From assembly GCA_029820995.1 (NCBI GenBank), contig JALGUG010000005.1, positions 1 to 41,250 of the forward strand: a stretch of DNA of 41,250 bases, written 5' to 3'. Every line of letters begins with the position of its first letter. The first letter of the stretch is position 1. Of the stretch, positions 21,371 to 31,300 are shown piece by piece. The notes below the pieces were generated by a model. It was not told where the DNA came from. It made no database searches and saw nothing but the letters and a program-made list of their open reading frames with translations. Both the position numbers and the translations under genes were made by a program. This DNA comes from Candidatus Zipacnadia bacterium (GTDB taxonomy: Bacteria; Armatimonadota; Zipacnadia; JALGUG01).

Positions 21371-22015
21371 GTGAAATTCTTCATTGACACCGCCAGCGTG
21401 GATGAGATCAAGCAGGCCATGGACTGGGGGATTCTGGACGGGGTGACAACGAACCCGACGCACATCTCGAAGGAGGGGCGCAAGTTCCGCGAGCTGGTGG
21501 AGGAGATCTGCGCGATCTGCCCGGGCCCGGTCAGCGCCGAGGTCGTCGCCACGGACGCGGAGGGCATGGTGCGCGAGGCTCGGGACATCAACAAGATCGC
21601 GGACAACATCGTGGTCAAGATCCCGACGATCCCCGAGGGCGTGAAGGCGATCAAGCTGCTGAAGGAGGAGGGCATCAAGACCAACGCCACGCTGATCTTC
21701 TCGGCCGCGCAGGGGCTCCTGGTGGCGAAGGCCGGCGCCACGTACGCCAGCCCCTTTGTGGGGCGCCTGGACAACGCGGGGCAGGACGGTATGGAAGTGG
21801 CGGAGCAGATCAAGACCATCTACGACAACTACGGCTTCCCAACCGAGATCATCGTGGCGGCCGCCCGGGGCCCGCACCATGTGCTATACGCCGCGCTAAT
21901 GGGCGCGCACATCACTACGATGCGCTTTGAGATCATGGAGCAACTGTTCCAGCACCCGATGACCGACGTCGGGCTCGAGCGATTCCTGGAGGATTGGAAG
22001 AAAGTGCCGCAATAG
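21371..22015 (+). CDS. Fructose-6-phosphate aldolase/transaldolase (TalC/FsaA type)
   Basis: A 214-residue short transaldolase of the TalC/FsaA family. Such enzymes either transfer dihydroxyacetone between sugar phosphates or cleave fructose 6-phosphate to dihydroxyacetone and glyceraldehyde 3-phosphate. The Schiff-base lysine is K83 in [50 protein letters not shown] and SPFVGRLDN are all family signatures. The GTG start at 21371 has AAAGGAG (21358-21364) six bases upstream. Length is standard. Aldolase and transaldolase members are hard to separate by motif alone. It follows the DUF6485 gene and precedes a nitroreductase. Confidence 0.93.
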   Translation: MKFFIDTASVDEIKQAMDWGILDGVTTNPTHISKEGRKFRELVEEICAICPGPVSAEVVATDAEGMVREARDINKIADNIVVKIPTIPEGVKAIKLLKEEGIKTNATLIFSAAQGLLVAKAGATYASPFVGRLDNAGQDGMEVAEQIKTIYDNYGFPTEIIVAAARGPHHVLYAALMGAHITTMRFEIMEQLFQHPMTDVGLERFLEDWKKVPQ

Positions 22016-22090
22016 CGGCAGAGGCCAGGCACTGAATAGCCTGCGTGTGTGAGGCCATCAGAGTGCCGGCAGGCACGGAGAGGTGAGAGA

Positions 22091-22606
22091 ATGAACGTAT
22101 TCGAGGCGATCAAAGCGCGGTACAGCGTGCGCAGCTACCAGGACCGGCCGGTGGAAGACGAGAAGCTGGGGCGCCTCCTGGAGGCGGCGCGACTGGCGCC
22201 CTCGGCCGCCAACCGGCAGGAATGGCGGTTCGTGGTCGTTCGCGACGCGGCCAAGCGACGCGAGCTGATGGAAGCGGCCAATGGTCAGAAGTTTGTCGCC
22301 GAGGCGCCGGTGGTCATCGTGGCATGTGCGGTGGGCGAAGACCGGAAGCTGGACTGTGGCGGTGCGCTGTGGGTGCTTGACGTGGGCATCGCGCTGGAGC
22401 ACATCGCCCTGCAGGCCGTGGAGGAAGGCTTGGGCACCTGTTGGATCGGCGCGTTCAGCCAGGCGAGGGTCCGGCAGGCCCTGGGCATTCCCGATGACGT
22501 GCGGGTGGTCGAGCTGATGCCGGTGGGCTATCCGGCCGATAGGCCGCGGGAGAAGAACCGTCTGCCTCTGGACGAAATCGTGAGGTACGAGGCCTGGACT
22601 GCCTAA
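22091..22606 (+). CDS. Nitroreductase-family flavoprotein
   Basis: A 171-residue FMN-dependent nitroreductase-like protein, usually an NAD(P)H-dependent homodimer. The N-terminal FMN phosphate-binding segment IKARYSVRSYQDRPV, the AARLAPSAANRQEWRFVVV helix-strand and the GLGTCWIGAF segment are all present. VRVVELMPVGYPADRPREKNRLPLDEIV is the standard C-terminal end. The start is ATG 22091 behind GAGAGGTGA; an in-frame start at 22049 has no SD. The protein is at the small end of the family. The native substrate is unknown; family members reduce nitro compounds, quinones or flavins, and some act in iodotyrosine-like dehalogenation. Confidence 0.9.
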   Translation: MNVFEAIKARYSVRSYQDRPVEDEKLGRLLEAARLAPSAANRQEWRFVVVRDAAKRRELMEAANGQKFVAEAPVVIVACAVGEDRKLDCGGALWVLDVGIALEHIALQAVEEGLGTCWIGAFSQARVRQALGIPDDVRVVELMPVGYPADRPREKNRLPLDEIVRYEAWTA

Positions 22607-22620
22607 AGGTAGCTCTGGCT

Positions 22621-25161
22621 GTGGCGCCAGGCTTGAGTTCGCAGGGGCTTCCCGGTATGGGCAGCGAGTCACCGCGGGCGTTCTGGGGTATGATGGTGGC
22701 GTTGAGTGGAGCAGTGGTCATGGGTGCAGCCTTGCCTGAGAGCGCGTACAAGAGCATCGCCGACAGCGACTTCTTCGCGGCCCTTGATCTCCAGCGTCCG
22801 GGGCTCGAAGGGGTCAGCCATCGGGCGCAGGATAAGGAGTACCTCAGCGCCTGGCGCGAGTGGGGCGCCTACTTTGCCCGGCGCCGGCGCCCCGCCTGGG
22901 TGGTTGAGCCCGCTCGATATGCCGAGTTCCTGGACGAGAACTTCCCGGCGTATCGGCCCGCCATCATCGCGGAGGCCGATCGGATCGTGGGCCACAACCT
23001 GAGACAGGGCAATGTCCTCATTCCCTACCAGGGCGGGCACTACGACTGGCTGGACCCTCAGCCGCCGGGCGACACGAACTACTACGGTGCCTTCTACTTC
23101 TTCTGGATGACCTGTCTGGGGCGCGCCTACGCGCTGACCGCCGATGAGAAGTACGTGCGGGCCTTTGTGGAGAGCTTCGGGGACTGGTACGACCAGCGAC
23201 CGCAGATCGAGGCGCAGGACCGGCGCGGCTTGGTCTGGCACAACCTGCCGCTGGGCCTCGGCGCCCGGATCCTGGCGGATGTGTACCATTTCGTGCGGAC
23301 TTCGCCCGAGCTCTCGCCCGAGATGCATGCCCGCGTGTTGAAGCAGCTTCTGGGCTCCGCCCGCTGGCTTGACGCGCACAATCAATCGTACGGGCGCGGA
23401 AACCAGCCCTTCACGGCAGCGTGCACGCTGGTCATCCTGGGGACGATGTTCCCGGAGCTGCGCGAGAGCCAAAGGTGGCTGGCCACCGGCATGCGGCAGA
23501 TGATCGCGCACCTCCGGGAGGACGTGTACCCCGACGGCACGCACAAGGAGCTGTGCACTCAGTATCACAAGACGTGCCTGCGCGATGCCTCTGTGGCGAG
23601 CATTGTGCTCGAGCGCAATCGCGGCTGGGGGCTGTACACGGGGGCGCAGAAGGGGAGCTTGCCCGAAGGCCTCCGGCCCGAGGACATCAACGAGGCGCGT
23701 CGGCAGTTTGAGCGCATGTATGATTGGCTGGCGCGGATCATGATGCCCTCCGGCCACACGCCCGCGCTGCATTCGGCGGTGTACGCTGACGACTGGATCA
23801 ATCACCTGGCGCTGGCCGGCGTGTACTATCGGCGGCCCGACTTTGCCTGGCTGGTTCTACAGCACCTGCCGGAGCACCGGGTTCCGTACCAGAAGGGCCG
23901 GTTCGCTATCGGCAATTACCTGCTGAATGAGGAGGCCCGGCTGGGCGCTCTCCGTGCGCTGGGGCCTCGCCCGCCCGAGTACCTGTGCACTCTGCTGAAG
24001 GACGGCGGGTTCGCCGTGTTGCGCGACGGGTGGCAGGCGGACGCGCTGTACATGATCCTGCAATGGGGGCAGGCGAATACCGGCCACGCCTACCCGGCCA
24101 ACTTATCCTTCGTCCTCGCCGGGCGCGGTGTGCCGCTGGCGCTGCAGCCGGGCTCAACGATTTCGTATTCCGTGCCCGACTATGCCCAGTGGTGCCACAC
24201 AACGCCGTCGCACAACACGGTGGTCGTCAACGAGAAGAGCTATCCGAACGTCAAAGGCATCCCGCCGGGCGGCGAACTCGATCTCTGGGCCGATCTGCCC
24301 GGCGTCACGTTCCTCCGCGCACACCATGACGGGTACCGAGCGAGCGATGGCGTCACTCACAGCCGCACGGTCGTGTTTCTCAAGGGGGAGTACTTCGTTG
24401 TCGCCGATCGGCTGGCCGGCGGCGAAGCCGGGACAACGTACGACTGGTATCTGCACCCGCGGCGGGAGATGAGGGAGACCGGTCCGGGTGCCTATCAGAT
24501 GAGCGAGGGCCCGGGACTGGCGCTGCGCCTGGGACGCCCCGAGGAGGTCACGGAGACGTTGACCGGCCGCGGTCTATCGGCCGTGCCGACGCACGGCGGC
24601 GAGAACATCTGGGAGCGGATCCCGTATCTGGCCTTCCGCAAGATCGCGGGCCGGGAGCCGAGTGTGTTCTTCGCAGTTCTGTATCCCTTCACGGGAGGCC
24701 CGGCGGAAATGACGGTGCGGAGTCTGGAAGTGGCCTCCGATGAGCCGGGGACCTTTGCGGGATACGAGATCGAGCGGCCTGGCGGCGTGCGGGAGGTGGT
24801 GCTGCTCAGCGCGGGCGGCGACACGGTCTACCGGGCGGCAGGCTACCGGTGTGACGGGGTGGTCAGCGTCATCCGCCGGCGCGGTGCGCTGATGTTGGGG
24901 GCCGCGGCGACCCGGTTCTCGCACCTCGAGCATCGAGGCCGTGTGCTGATGGAGGGGGAGCACCTGGAGGCCTGCGAGGTGCAGTGGGAGATGTCGAAGG
25001 TCAAGTGCTACGTGGACGCCCGCGGGCCGACCAAGCTTCGCGTGTGGTCCCCGGGTTGTGCCGCGGCCTCGTGCGACGCCGGAGCGCTGCCGTGTCGGTG
25101 CGACGGTCACATTGCCCTGGTCGAGGTGCCCGCCGGTCGCACGGAGTTCGTGGTGCGCTGA
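22621..25161 (+). CDS. Secreted heparinase II/III-family polysaccharide lyase
   Basis: An 846-residue protein related to heparinase II/III and alginate-lyase-like enzymes. The N-terminal third (about 75-420) is an (alpha/alpha) toroid with GHYDWLDPQPPGDTNY, WFGD-like FGDWYDQ and NQSYGRGNQPFTAACTLVI. DGTHKELCTQYH (near 300) matches the catalytic-region pattern DGxxxExxxxYH. The C-terminal half is beta-rich (heparinase II/III-like, with GGFAVLRDGW, NTGHAYPANLSFVLAGRG, TPSHNTVVVNEKSY). A hydrophobic export signal lies at about 19-37. The start is uncertain: GTG 22621 has AAAGG 11 bases upstream, while ATG 22657 and ATG 22690 shorten the signal. The substrate is probably a uronate-containing glycan, sulfated or not (inference). 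The gene runs convergent with the acyltransferase gene. Confidence 0.85.
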   Translation: MAPGLSSQGLPGMGSESPRAFWGMMVALSGAVVMGAALPESAYKSIADSDFFAALDLQRPGLEGVSHRAQDKEYLSAWREWGAYFARRRRPAWVVEPARYAEFLDENFPAYRPAIIAEADRIVGHNLRQGNVLIPYQGGHYDWLDPQPPGDTNYYGAFYFFWMTCLGRAYALTADEKYVRAFVESFGDWYDQRPQIEAQDRRGLVWHNLPLGLGARILADVYHFVRTSPELSPEMHARVLKQLLGSARWLDAHNQSYGRGNQPFTAACTLVILGTMFPELRESQRWLATGMRQMIAHLREDVYPDGTHKELCTQYHKTCLRDASVASIVLERNRGWGLYTGAQKGSLPEGLRPEDINEARRQFERMYDWLARIMMPSGHTPALHSAVYADDWINHLALAGVYYRRPDFAWLVLQHLPEHRVPYQKGRFAIGNYLLNEEARLGALRALGPRPPEYLCTLLKDGGFAVLRDGWQADALYMILQWGQANTGHAYPANLSFVLAGRGVPLALQPGSTISYSVPDYAQWCHTTPSHNTVVVNEKSYPNVKGIPPGGELDLWADLPGVTFLRAHHDGYRASDGVTHSRTVVFLKGEYFVVADRLAGGEAGTTYDWYLHPRREMRETGPGAYQMSEGPGLALRLGRPEEVTETLTGRGLSAVPTHGGENIWERIPYLAFRKIAGREPSVFFAVLYPFTGGPAEMTVRSLEVASDEPGTFAGYEIERPGGVREVVLLSAGGDTVYRAAGYRCDGVVSVIRRRGALMLGAAATRFSHLEHRGRVLMEGEHLEACEVQWEMSKVKCYVDARGPTKLRVWSPGCAAASCDAGALPCRCDGHIALVEVPAGRTEFVVR

Positions 25162-25186
25162 GGGCCGGGGACGGATGCGGTTGCCG

Positions 25187-26035
25187 CTAGGATTTTAGGT
25201 CGCTGATCTCGTGTGTTTGGCGCAGTTTGACGATCTTGTCCGCCGGGATGAAGCCGCCGATGGATGTCGTTGTGTAGACCAAGCTGCGCGGCCCGAGCAG
25301 GGTGCCGGGGTTGGCGACCGAGTTGCATCCGATCTGCGCGCGGTCGCCCATGATGATCCCAAGCTTGCGCAGACCGGTCTCATACTTGCGGCCCTCAATC
25401 TTCACGACGATGTGACCGGGCGTGATCTTGAGGTTGGAGATCTTGACCCCCGCCCCGGTGTGGGCCTTGAAGCCGAGAAGGCTGTCTCCGATGTAGTTGA
25501 AGTGCGGTATCTCCGCCTGCTCGCCCACGACCGAGGTCTTTACCTCGGTGCTGTTGCCGACGGTGGCGCCGGCACCGATGACCGCCAGCTCCCGCAGATA
25601 ACATGATTGGCGCAGCTTGGCCTGGGCGCCGACATAGATGCTGCCCTTCCGCGCGTCCAGGTGAGCGTGCGGTCCGACGGTGGCGCCCGGACCGATATAG
25701 ACATAATGCTCGCCGGCGTCAATCACGGTGCCGGGAAGAATCTCTGCGCCCTCGTCCAGCAGGATTCCGCCGGTCCCGCTGAAGGTCACGTGCGGGCGAA
25801 TCACCGCACCCTCGGCGATCTTGATCGGCTGCCCGCCCTGCGCCATCGGCTCGGGGGCGACCGGGGCCTCCGATTGCTCAAACTTGCGCCGCGCGAGCTC
25901 CTCCACGTACTCCTTCTGCTGGAGCTTGGCGACGGCATCCCACACGAAGGCCGCGCCCTCAAACAACGCGCGGTGTTCGAAGCTGTCGAGATCGAAATAG
26001 TACTCGGGTTTCAGGACTTCCGGCACATCGCTCAT
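25187..26035 (-). CDS. Left-handed beta-helix acyltransferase, GlmU C-terminal-like
   Basis: A 282-residue protein built on hexapeptide repeats (from about residue 72: IAEGAVIRPHV, LDEGAEILPGTV, IGPGATVGPHAHL and so on), hence a trimeric left-handed beta-helix. H178 and Y181 in IPHFNYIGDSLLG align by eye with the catalytic His363 and with Tyr366 of GlmU. K166 in NSTEVKTSVVG matches its UDP-sugar lysine region. The uridylyltransferase domain of GlmU is missing; instead there is a 60-residue helical N-terminus. It should transfer an acyl group, perhaps acetyl to a sugar-1-phosphate amine, but a structural role is possible. The start ATG 26035 has GGAGGAG (26042-26048) six bases upstream; the open frame continues to 26308 without an SD. 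It is the third gene of the ROK-phosphatase operon. Confidence 0.85.
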   Translation of the reverse strand: MSDVPEVLKPEYYFDLDSFEHRALFEGAAFVWDAVAKLQQKEYVEELARRKFEQSEAPVAPEPMAQGGQPIKIAEGAVIRPHVTFSGTGGILLDEGAEILPGTVIDAGEHYVYIGPGATVGPHAHLDARKGSIYVGAQAKLRQSCYLRELAVIGAGATVGNSTEVKTSVVGEQAEIPHFNYIGDSLLGFKAHTGAGVKISNLKITPGHIVVKIEGRKYETGLRKLGIIMGDRAQIGCNSVANPGTLLGPRSLVYTTTSIGGFIPADKIVKLRQTHEISDLKS

Positions 26036-26054
26036 CGGCGGCTCCTCCGGATGA

Positions 26055-27038
26055 CTAGGATAGCTTGGCTCTGATGGCCTGATGGAGCTCGGGGGTGCAG
26101 GCTGCGACGAAGGCATAGCGGGCCTTGCGGTCGCTTTCCAGGCGCCCGAGCTGCTCGGCGAAGTCGAAGGGTTTGCCCTCCAGGTCGGTGACCACGGCTC
26201 CGGCCTTCTGGGCCAGCGGGAAGTAGACGATCTCGTAGATCGGCTGCCCCTTGATGAAATCGAGAAAGGCGTGCACGTTGTTGGCCGATCCCTCGGAGAG
26301 CCGGCCAATGATGATCGGTCCGCCCATGTTCATGGTCCGGATGTTTTCGGCAAACAGAGGCGTCCGGCCGAACTTGACCCGTCGTTCCCGCTTGAAGTGG
26401 GGCGTCACTACCAGAGCGTTCTCGAGTTCCTTCTGCCCGGCGGCCTGGAGCGGGCGTTCCTGCTCCAGGCTCTCGGCCGCGTAGTATAACCACGCGCCTT
26501 CTTGGTTGGCGAAGTACAGCGCGTCGGTCTGGAAGTCGGCCACGGCGCAGTTGACGAACTGGCGGTTCTGGTCGGCGATACACACAGCGACGTTGTTGTC
26601 GCGGTAGCCAATCATCGCCAGCGAGGTGTTGTCGAAGGGGTCCGTAATGATCCGCTTCCGCGGCTCCGGTCCCAGGTCGCGCCAGCCCTTCTCCTCGTCA
26701 AAGACCTTCCAGCCGTCCTGGGCGCCGCTCTGCCGGCACTCGGTCAGCAATCGCTCCAGCACGTCGGTTCCGATCAGGTCTATAATGTGCGTCTTGTTGT
26801 CCGGGTCCTTCTCGTCCAGCGGGAACTCCTGACTCATATCCGTCTTCAGACGCGATTGATTCCTCATGTACGGCATCATGAATTCGCGCACGCTCAGCGC
26901 ATACTGCACCGCCAGGCGGTCGAGGGGATCGGAGAAATAACGATCCCAATTGTACCGTTGCTTCACCTCCCCGAGAGCGGTCTCGATGGCTGGAGCAAAA
27001 GGCTGAATGAGTTCTTGGATTCGTTGCTGCACCGTCAT
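26055..27038 (-). CDS. Inositol monophosphatase-like phosphatase
   Basis: A 327-residue member of the lithium-sensitive phosphatase (IMPase/FBPase) superfamily. The metal-binding motif is D133-P-F-D136-N-T138, a variant of DPIDGT, with E115/E116 in FDEEKGW upstream as the likely additional ligand. The C-terminal half contains GAVVTDLEGKPFDF, resembling the AGG(x)vtdwdG(x)p end of the family. It probably dephosphorylates a cyclitol or sugar phosphate. The glycine-to-asparagine change in the motif and the long C-terminal domain make it divergent, so the substrate is open. The ATG start has GAGGGGAGA upstream. It lies 93 bases after the ROK gene and 19 bases before the acyltransferase gene, in one operon. 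Confidence 0.78.
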   Translation of the reverse strand: MTVQQRIQELIQPFAPAIETALGEVKQRYNWDRYFSDPLDRLAVQYALSVREFMMPYMRNQSRLKTDMSQEFPLDEKDPDNKTHIIDLIGTDVLERLLTECRQSGAQDGWKVFDEEKGWRDLGPEPRKRIITDPFDNTSLAMIGYRDNNVAVCIADQNRQFVNCAVADFQTDALYFANQEGAWLYYAAESLEQERPLQAAGQKELENALVVTPHFKRERRVKFGRTPLFAENIRTMNMGGPIIIGRLSEGSANNVHAFLDFIKGQPIYEIVYFPLAQKAGAVVTDLEGKPFDFAEQLGRLESDRKARYAFVAACTPELHQAIRAKLS

Positions 27039-27131
27039 GTCTTGGTGTCTCCCCTCTGACAGCGATTCTGTGCGGACCTCGCAAGGGCGCCGGCTGGTCC
27101 GGAATGACCCGGTCCGGGCAACTGCCGGACA

Positions 27132-28229
27132 TCAGATCAACAGTGCTGCCGCGCCCGCGGCGACGACCCATTCACCCATCGCGGTGCGGGCGAAAAACTC
27201 CGGCTGGATATCCGCCTGGCGCAGTCGGGCCCGGGCGTCCTCGAATTGCCTGCGCAGCAGCTCTTCGTCGAACGGAAGCTGCCGACTGTTCAGATAGGCC
27301 CGCTGGGACTCGAGCGCGGCCTGGACGGCATCGGGCACGTATCTGGAACCGCCACGCAGCGCCGTAACCAGGGCCGAGCACATGCCGTTCGCGAGCAAGC
27401 TCATCGCCTGGCTTACTCCTCCGCCAAACACGACCCGCGGGATTGTTTGGTATTCGGCCACGAGTGCCAGCATTGCTACCGCCATGCCGTATCCGAGGAA
27501 CCGAGCATATCGCCGCACGGCGGAGCGGGCCATGCGGTCTCCCTGGCGTGCCAGGTCGGCGACCTCTTTGGCCTCGGACACATCCTGGGCCCCGCCCCGG
27601 GCCCAGTACTGCTGGACAATGGCATGGCCCGAGACATAACCCTCGCGCAGCTCTCGGCCTCGATGGAGAATATACCGACCGGGCTCGTCGGCCAGTGGGG
27701 GCGGGTTCTCCACGAGCTCCCGGTTCAGAGCGACCCCGCCGCCGAATCCGGAACTGATGGTGACGTAGTAGACCAGCGGGTCGTGTTGCCCGGCCCCGTA
27801 CCGCGCCTCGTACAGCGTGGCGCAACGGGCATCGTTGTCGAGCTTGATGGGCAAAGCGGGGTTCGCGGGGCCAAGCGTCTCTGAGATCATCGCGCGGTAC
27901 GTGGGCAATCTGTCCTGCCCGAGCTTCTCGTCGGTTGGGAGGCGAGTGGCCTCGGTGACCAGCTCGCCCTCCATGATGCCCGCCACGGCCGCACCGATGC
28001 CCTTGAGCTCGGCGTCGGGCGCGATTTCGGCCTTCGCCGTCTGCAGCCCTTTGAGGCAGCCGACAACGGTTTTGTAGACTGCGCGAGGGTTGTTCGTGGC
28101 CCTCGCAGGCGTGCGTGTCGTAACGGTGATCAGCCGCCGGAAACCTTCGTCAAACAGAACCGCGCGCGTGTTCGTACCGCCCAGATCCAGCGCTGCATAG
28201 ACCGGAGAATCGCACACCTTCCCGAGCAC
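27132..28229 (-). CDS. ROK-family sugar kinase without the zinc-binding cysteine motif
   Basis: A 365-residue kinase of the ROK (ASKHA) fold. ALDLGGTNTRAVLFD (from about 13) is the ATP phosphate-1 motif and D133 in IKLDNDARCATLYEARYG is the predicted catalytic base. VTISSGFGGGVALNRELV is the phosphate-2 region. The segment where typical ROK glucokinases have CxCGxxGCLEAYASG reads GRELREGYVSGHAI, so the zinc-binding cysteines are missing while the flanking sequence is preserved. It probably phosphorylates a hexose or derivative; the specificity is not readable. GTG 28229 has AAGGGAGA very close upstream; GTG 28217 is a possible alternative. First gene of the minus-strand operon, downstream of the promoter at 28266-28294. 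Confidence 0.85.
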   Translation of the reverse strand: MLGKVCDSPVYAALDLGGTNTRAVLFDEGFRRLITVTTRTPARATNNPRAVYKTVVGCLKGLQTAKAEIAPDAELKGIGAAVAGIMEGELVTEATRLPTDEKLGQDRLPTYRAMISETLGPANPALPIKLDNDARCATLYEARYGAGQHDPLVYYVTISSGFGGGVALNRELVENPPPLADEPGRYILHRGRELREGYVSGHAIVQQYWARGGAQDVSEAKEVADLARQGDRMARSAVRRYARFLGYGMAVAMLALVAEYQTIPRVVFGGGVSQAMSLLANGMCSALVTALRGGSRYVPDAVQAALESQRAYLNSRQLPFDEELLRRQFEDARARLRQADIQPEFFARTAMGEWVVAAGAAALLI

Positions 28230-28265
28230 TCTCCCTTCGCGCGCGAACCTCCAACTGACTCGTGC

Positions 28266-28294
28266 AGTATAGACGTCGCCGGTTACAGCGTCAA
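28266..28294 (-). promoter_or_regulatory. Promoter of the ROK kinase operon
   Basis: On the minus strand TTGACG (28294-28289) matches the -35 consensus at five of six bases. A 17-base spacer follows, then TATACT (28271-28266) as the -10. Transcription should begin near 28259, giving a leader of about 30 bases before GTG 28229. On the plus strand, TATAGA elements lie at 28268 and 28333 for the divergent glycosidase, but neither has a recognisable -35. Confidence 0.72.
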
Positions 28295-28357
28295 GGCGGC
28301 AAAAAGAGGCGGCCCGTCCGGGTCCGGCGAACTATAGAGTGCATGTGGAGGTTGGAT

Positions 28358-31300
28358 ATGATGCGCCCAGTTTCGTGCACACTCTTGCTCATGACGGTTC
28401 TGACCTTGGCGCTGCCCGCCGAGCCTGAAGCCGTTAAGCTCGACATCGGACAGGCCAAAGTCACTGCCGATGTCGGCAGACAGGGCAACAACACGCGGCA
28501 CAGTCTGCCCGATCCCGGCGACGAGGTCGGTTGGACCCTGGACGCCATCGCGCCGGGCGTGTACCAGATCGTGCTCGAGGGCCGCACCGGCGACCGGGGT
28601 GAGGGTTTAAGTTTCATCGCGGGCTACCGCATGACCTTGCCCCGGCGCGCCTTTCCCGCCGGCCGGGAGCCGACTGAGCAGCGGTTCGCTCTGCTGCCGG
28701 GTGCCACGCCCGTGGTCGCCCAGGAGGGCAAGGGCTGGAAGGTGTTTCGCGCGCCGATGCTGGCCGAGGGCAAGTACTTCCTGCGACCCGGCGATACGGT
28801 GCGGGTGAAATTCACCGGCCACTATGCCTCCCTGTGGTCCCTCGAGCTTCGGCCTGTTCCCGAAGCGGAGCAGGTGGACCTCCACCTGAGCATCGAGCGC
28901 GTGGGCCATCTGTTCCGGCACGGCGAGCCGGTACCGCTCCAGGCGATGGTCACGAACTGGCACGCCGAGCCGCGAGAATGGGAGCTCGTGGTTGAGGCAC
29001 TCGACCTGGGGAACCAGGTCGCCCGCTCCGCAACGCAGTCGGTCGCGATCCCGGCGAGGACCGCCTCGGCAATCCCCACCGAGCTTCGACTTGATCGTTG
29101 CGGGCCCTTCTGGGCGCGCGTCAGTGTGCGCGAGAAGGGCAAGACGTTGCTGGCGCGTGAGACCGGCTTCGGGATCACGCCGGCGCCACGCGCCAAGGAT
29201 CTGCCGGATGATTCCCCCTTTGGAATCCACAAGGGCGATCTGACCGAGTGGCCCGCCATCGGCGCGAAGTGGAACCGCCTATGGGACACGGGCGACACGT
29301 GGAATCGCTATGAGAAGAAGCGGGGCGAGATCCAGTGGGAGAAGCTGGACGAGAAGGTCGCGCTCGCGGAGCGCCATGGCGTGAAACTGCTGTACGTGTT
29401 CGCGTATACGCCGACATGGGCCTCAAGTCGCCCCGAGGAGAGTCACTACACCGGCCCGGGCGCCAAGGCTCCGCCCCGGGACCCCGCCGACTGGCAGAAC
29501 TTCATCCGGGCCGTCGTGTCCCGCTATAAGGGCCGTATGGACGCCTTCGAGATCTGGAACGAGCCCAATGCGGGCTTCTTCAGCGGCAATGTGGACGAAT
29601 ACATGGAGCTCCTGAAGACGGGCTACGCAGCGGCCAAGCAGGCGAACCCCGACTGCACCGTTCTGGGCGTCAGTGGCACTGGCGGCTATCTGCCCTGGCT
29701 GCGGGACATCTGTGAGCGTGGCGGCCTGAACTTCATGGACGCGGTCTCGGTTCATACCTACACCACGCCCAGCTCGCCCGAACAAGCCAATCTCCTGGGG
29801 CGCATGGCCGGCACGCGCGCGATCATTGCCAAGTACGGCGGTCAGCAGCCGATCTGGAATACCGAGGTGGGCATCTGGCAGCCGGAGCGCGAGAACGGCC
29901 GACCGCTCAGCGAGGAGCGGATCGCCGCAAAGGCTCCGGAGGAGACCAAACCGAACTGGAAAGCGGGCTGGCCCTTCCGGCCCGTCAGTGAGCAGGCCGC
30001 GGCCGAGAACTGCGTCCGGACGTACGTGCTCGCGCTCGCTTCGGGGACCGCCAGGCTGTTCTGGTATGCGTGGTACACCCACAGCATGCCGATGCTCTGC
30101 GACGACGGCTCGCCGCGACTGATGAGCGTGGCGTACGGCGGCATGACCGCCCGGCTGAACGGGGCACGGTATCTGAAGCGCGTTGATCTTGGTGCGGCGG
30201 ATCTGCACCTTCATCTCTTCGCCAGGGGGCGGGACCACCTCGCCGTCGCGTGGGCCGCGGGACGAGAGGAGCGCACTATCGCCTTCGATACCCGGCGCGA
30301 GCGGGTGATGGTGGGCGACCTGTGGGGCAACGACGACGCTCGGAGGGTCAAAGACGGCCGACTCACCATCAAGCTGTCGGGCGCGCCCGTGTATCTGCAG
30401 GGCCTGAGTCTTCCCGAACTCGAGGCAGTGCGCCTGGGCGGTTCACGCCTCGTTTTGCAGGCCGTGGATGCCGACGTAACCGCCGACGTGGGCACCGAGG
30501 CGGTGAAGGAGCACACCTCGCGGCCTCATCACGGCGACCGCCGCGTGGTGGCTCTGGCCGACCCGGGTGACGAGATCACGTGGACGCTGCGAGGTGTCGC
30601 TCCCGGACAGTATGAGGTGACGCTGGAAGCGCGCAGTGGAAGCCGCCCGCCGGGCGTGGACGTCATCAAGTCCTATGCGTTGAGGCACCAGCCCGCTGAA
30701 CCGGGAAGCGAGGGGGAAACCGTTGCCTTCCATCTGGCTCCCGGCGCCGTGCCGGAGGAAACGTCGCAGGGGAAGAACTACTCACTGTTCTACGCGCCGA
30801 TGCGAGCCGACAAACGGCTGGTCCTGCGGTCCGGGGACCGGCTCAGCCTGACCAGCAAGAGCGGGTACGCGTTCGTGTCCAAGCTCACGCTCGGCCGGGT
30901 TGGTCCTGCTCCGCCGGAGGGGCCGGCACCGTGTCCCAGAACCGCGCGTGCCCCACGGATAGACGGCGACCTGGGCGACTGGAGCGTCGCTCTCAAGCTG
31001 CCGATCAATCAGCGTCGTCAGGCCGTGATCGGCGTGGCCGATCCCTTTGCCAGCACCAGCGAGCGAGATAGCTGGCGCGGGCCGCAGGACCTGAGCGCCG
31101 AGGTCCGTGTTGCCTGGACCGGCAAGGGCCTGTGCCTGGCGGTGACGGTGACTGACGACCGCTTCGTGCCGCCGCCGGAGACCGGTGGCGCATACAACGG
31201 AGATGCGGTGGAGTTCTTCCTGGACCTGCGCGCGCCTGACCAGGTGGGCAGCGCAGCAATGGAGGATGGTGTGCGCCAGATCTTTGTGAACTTCGACCCC

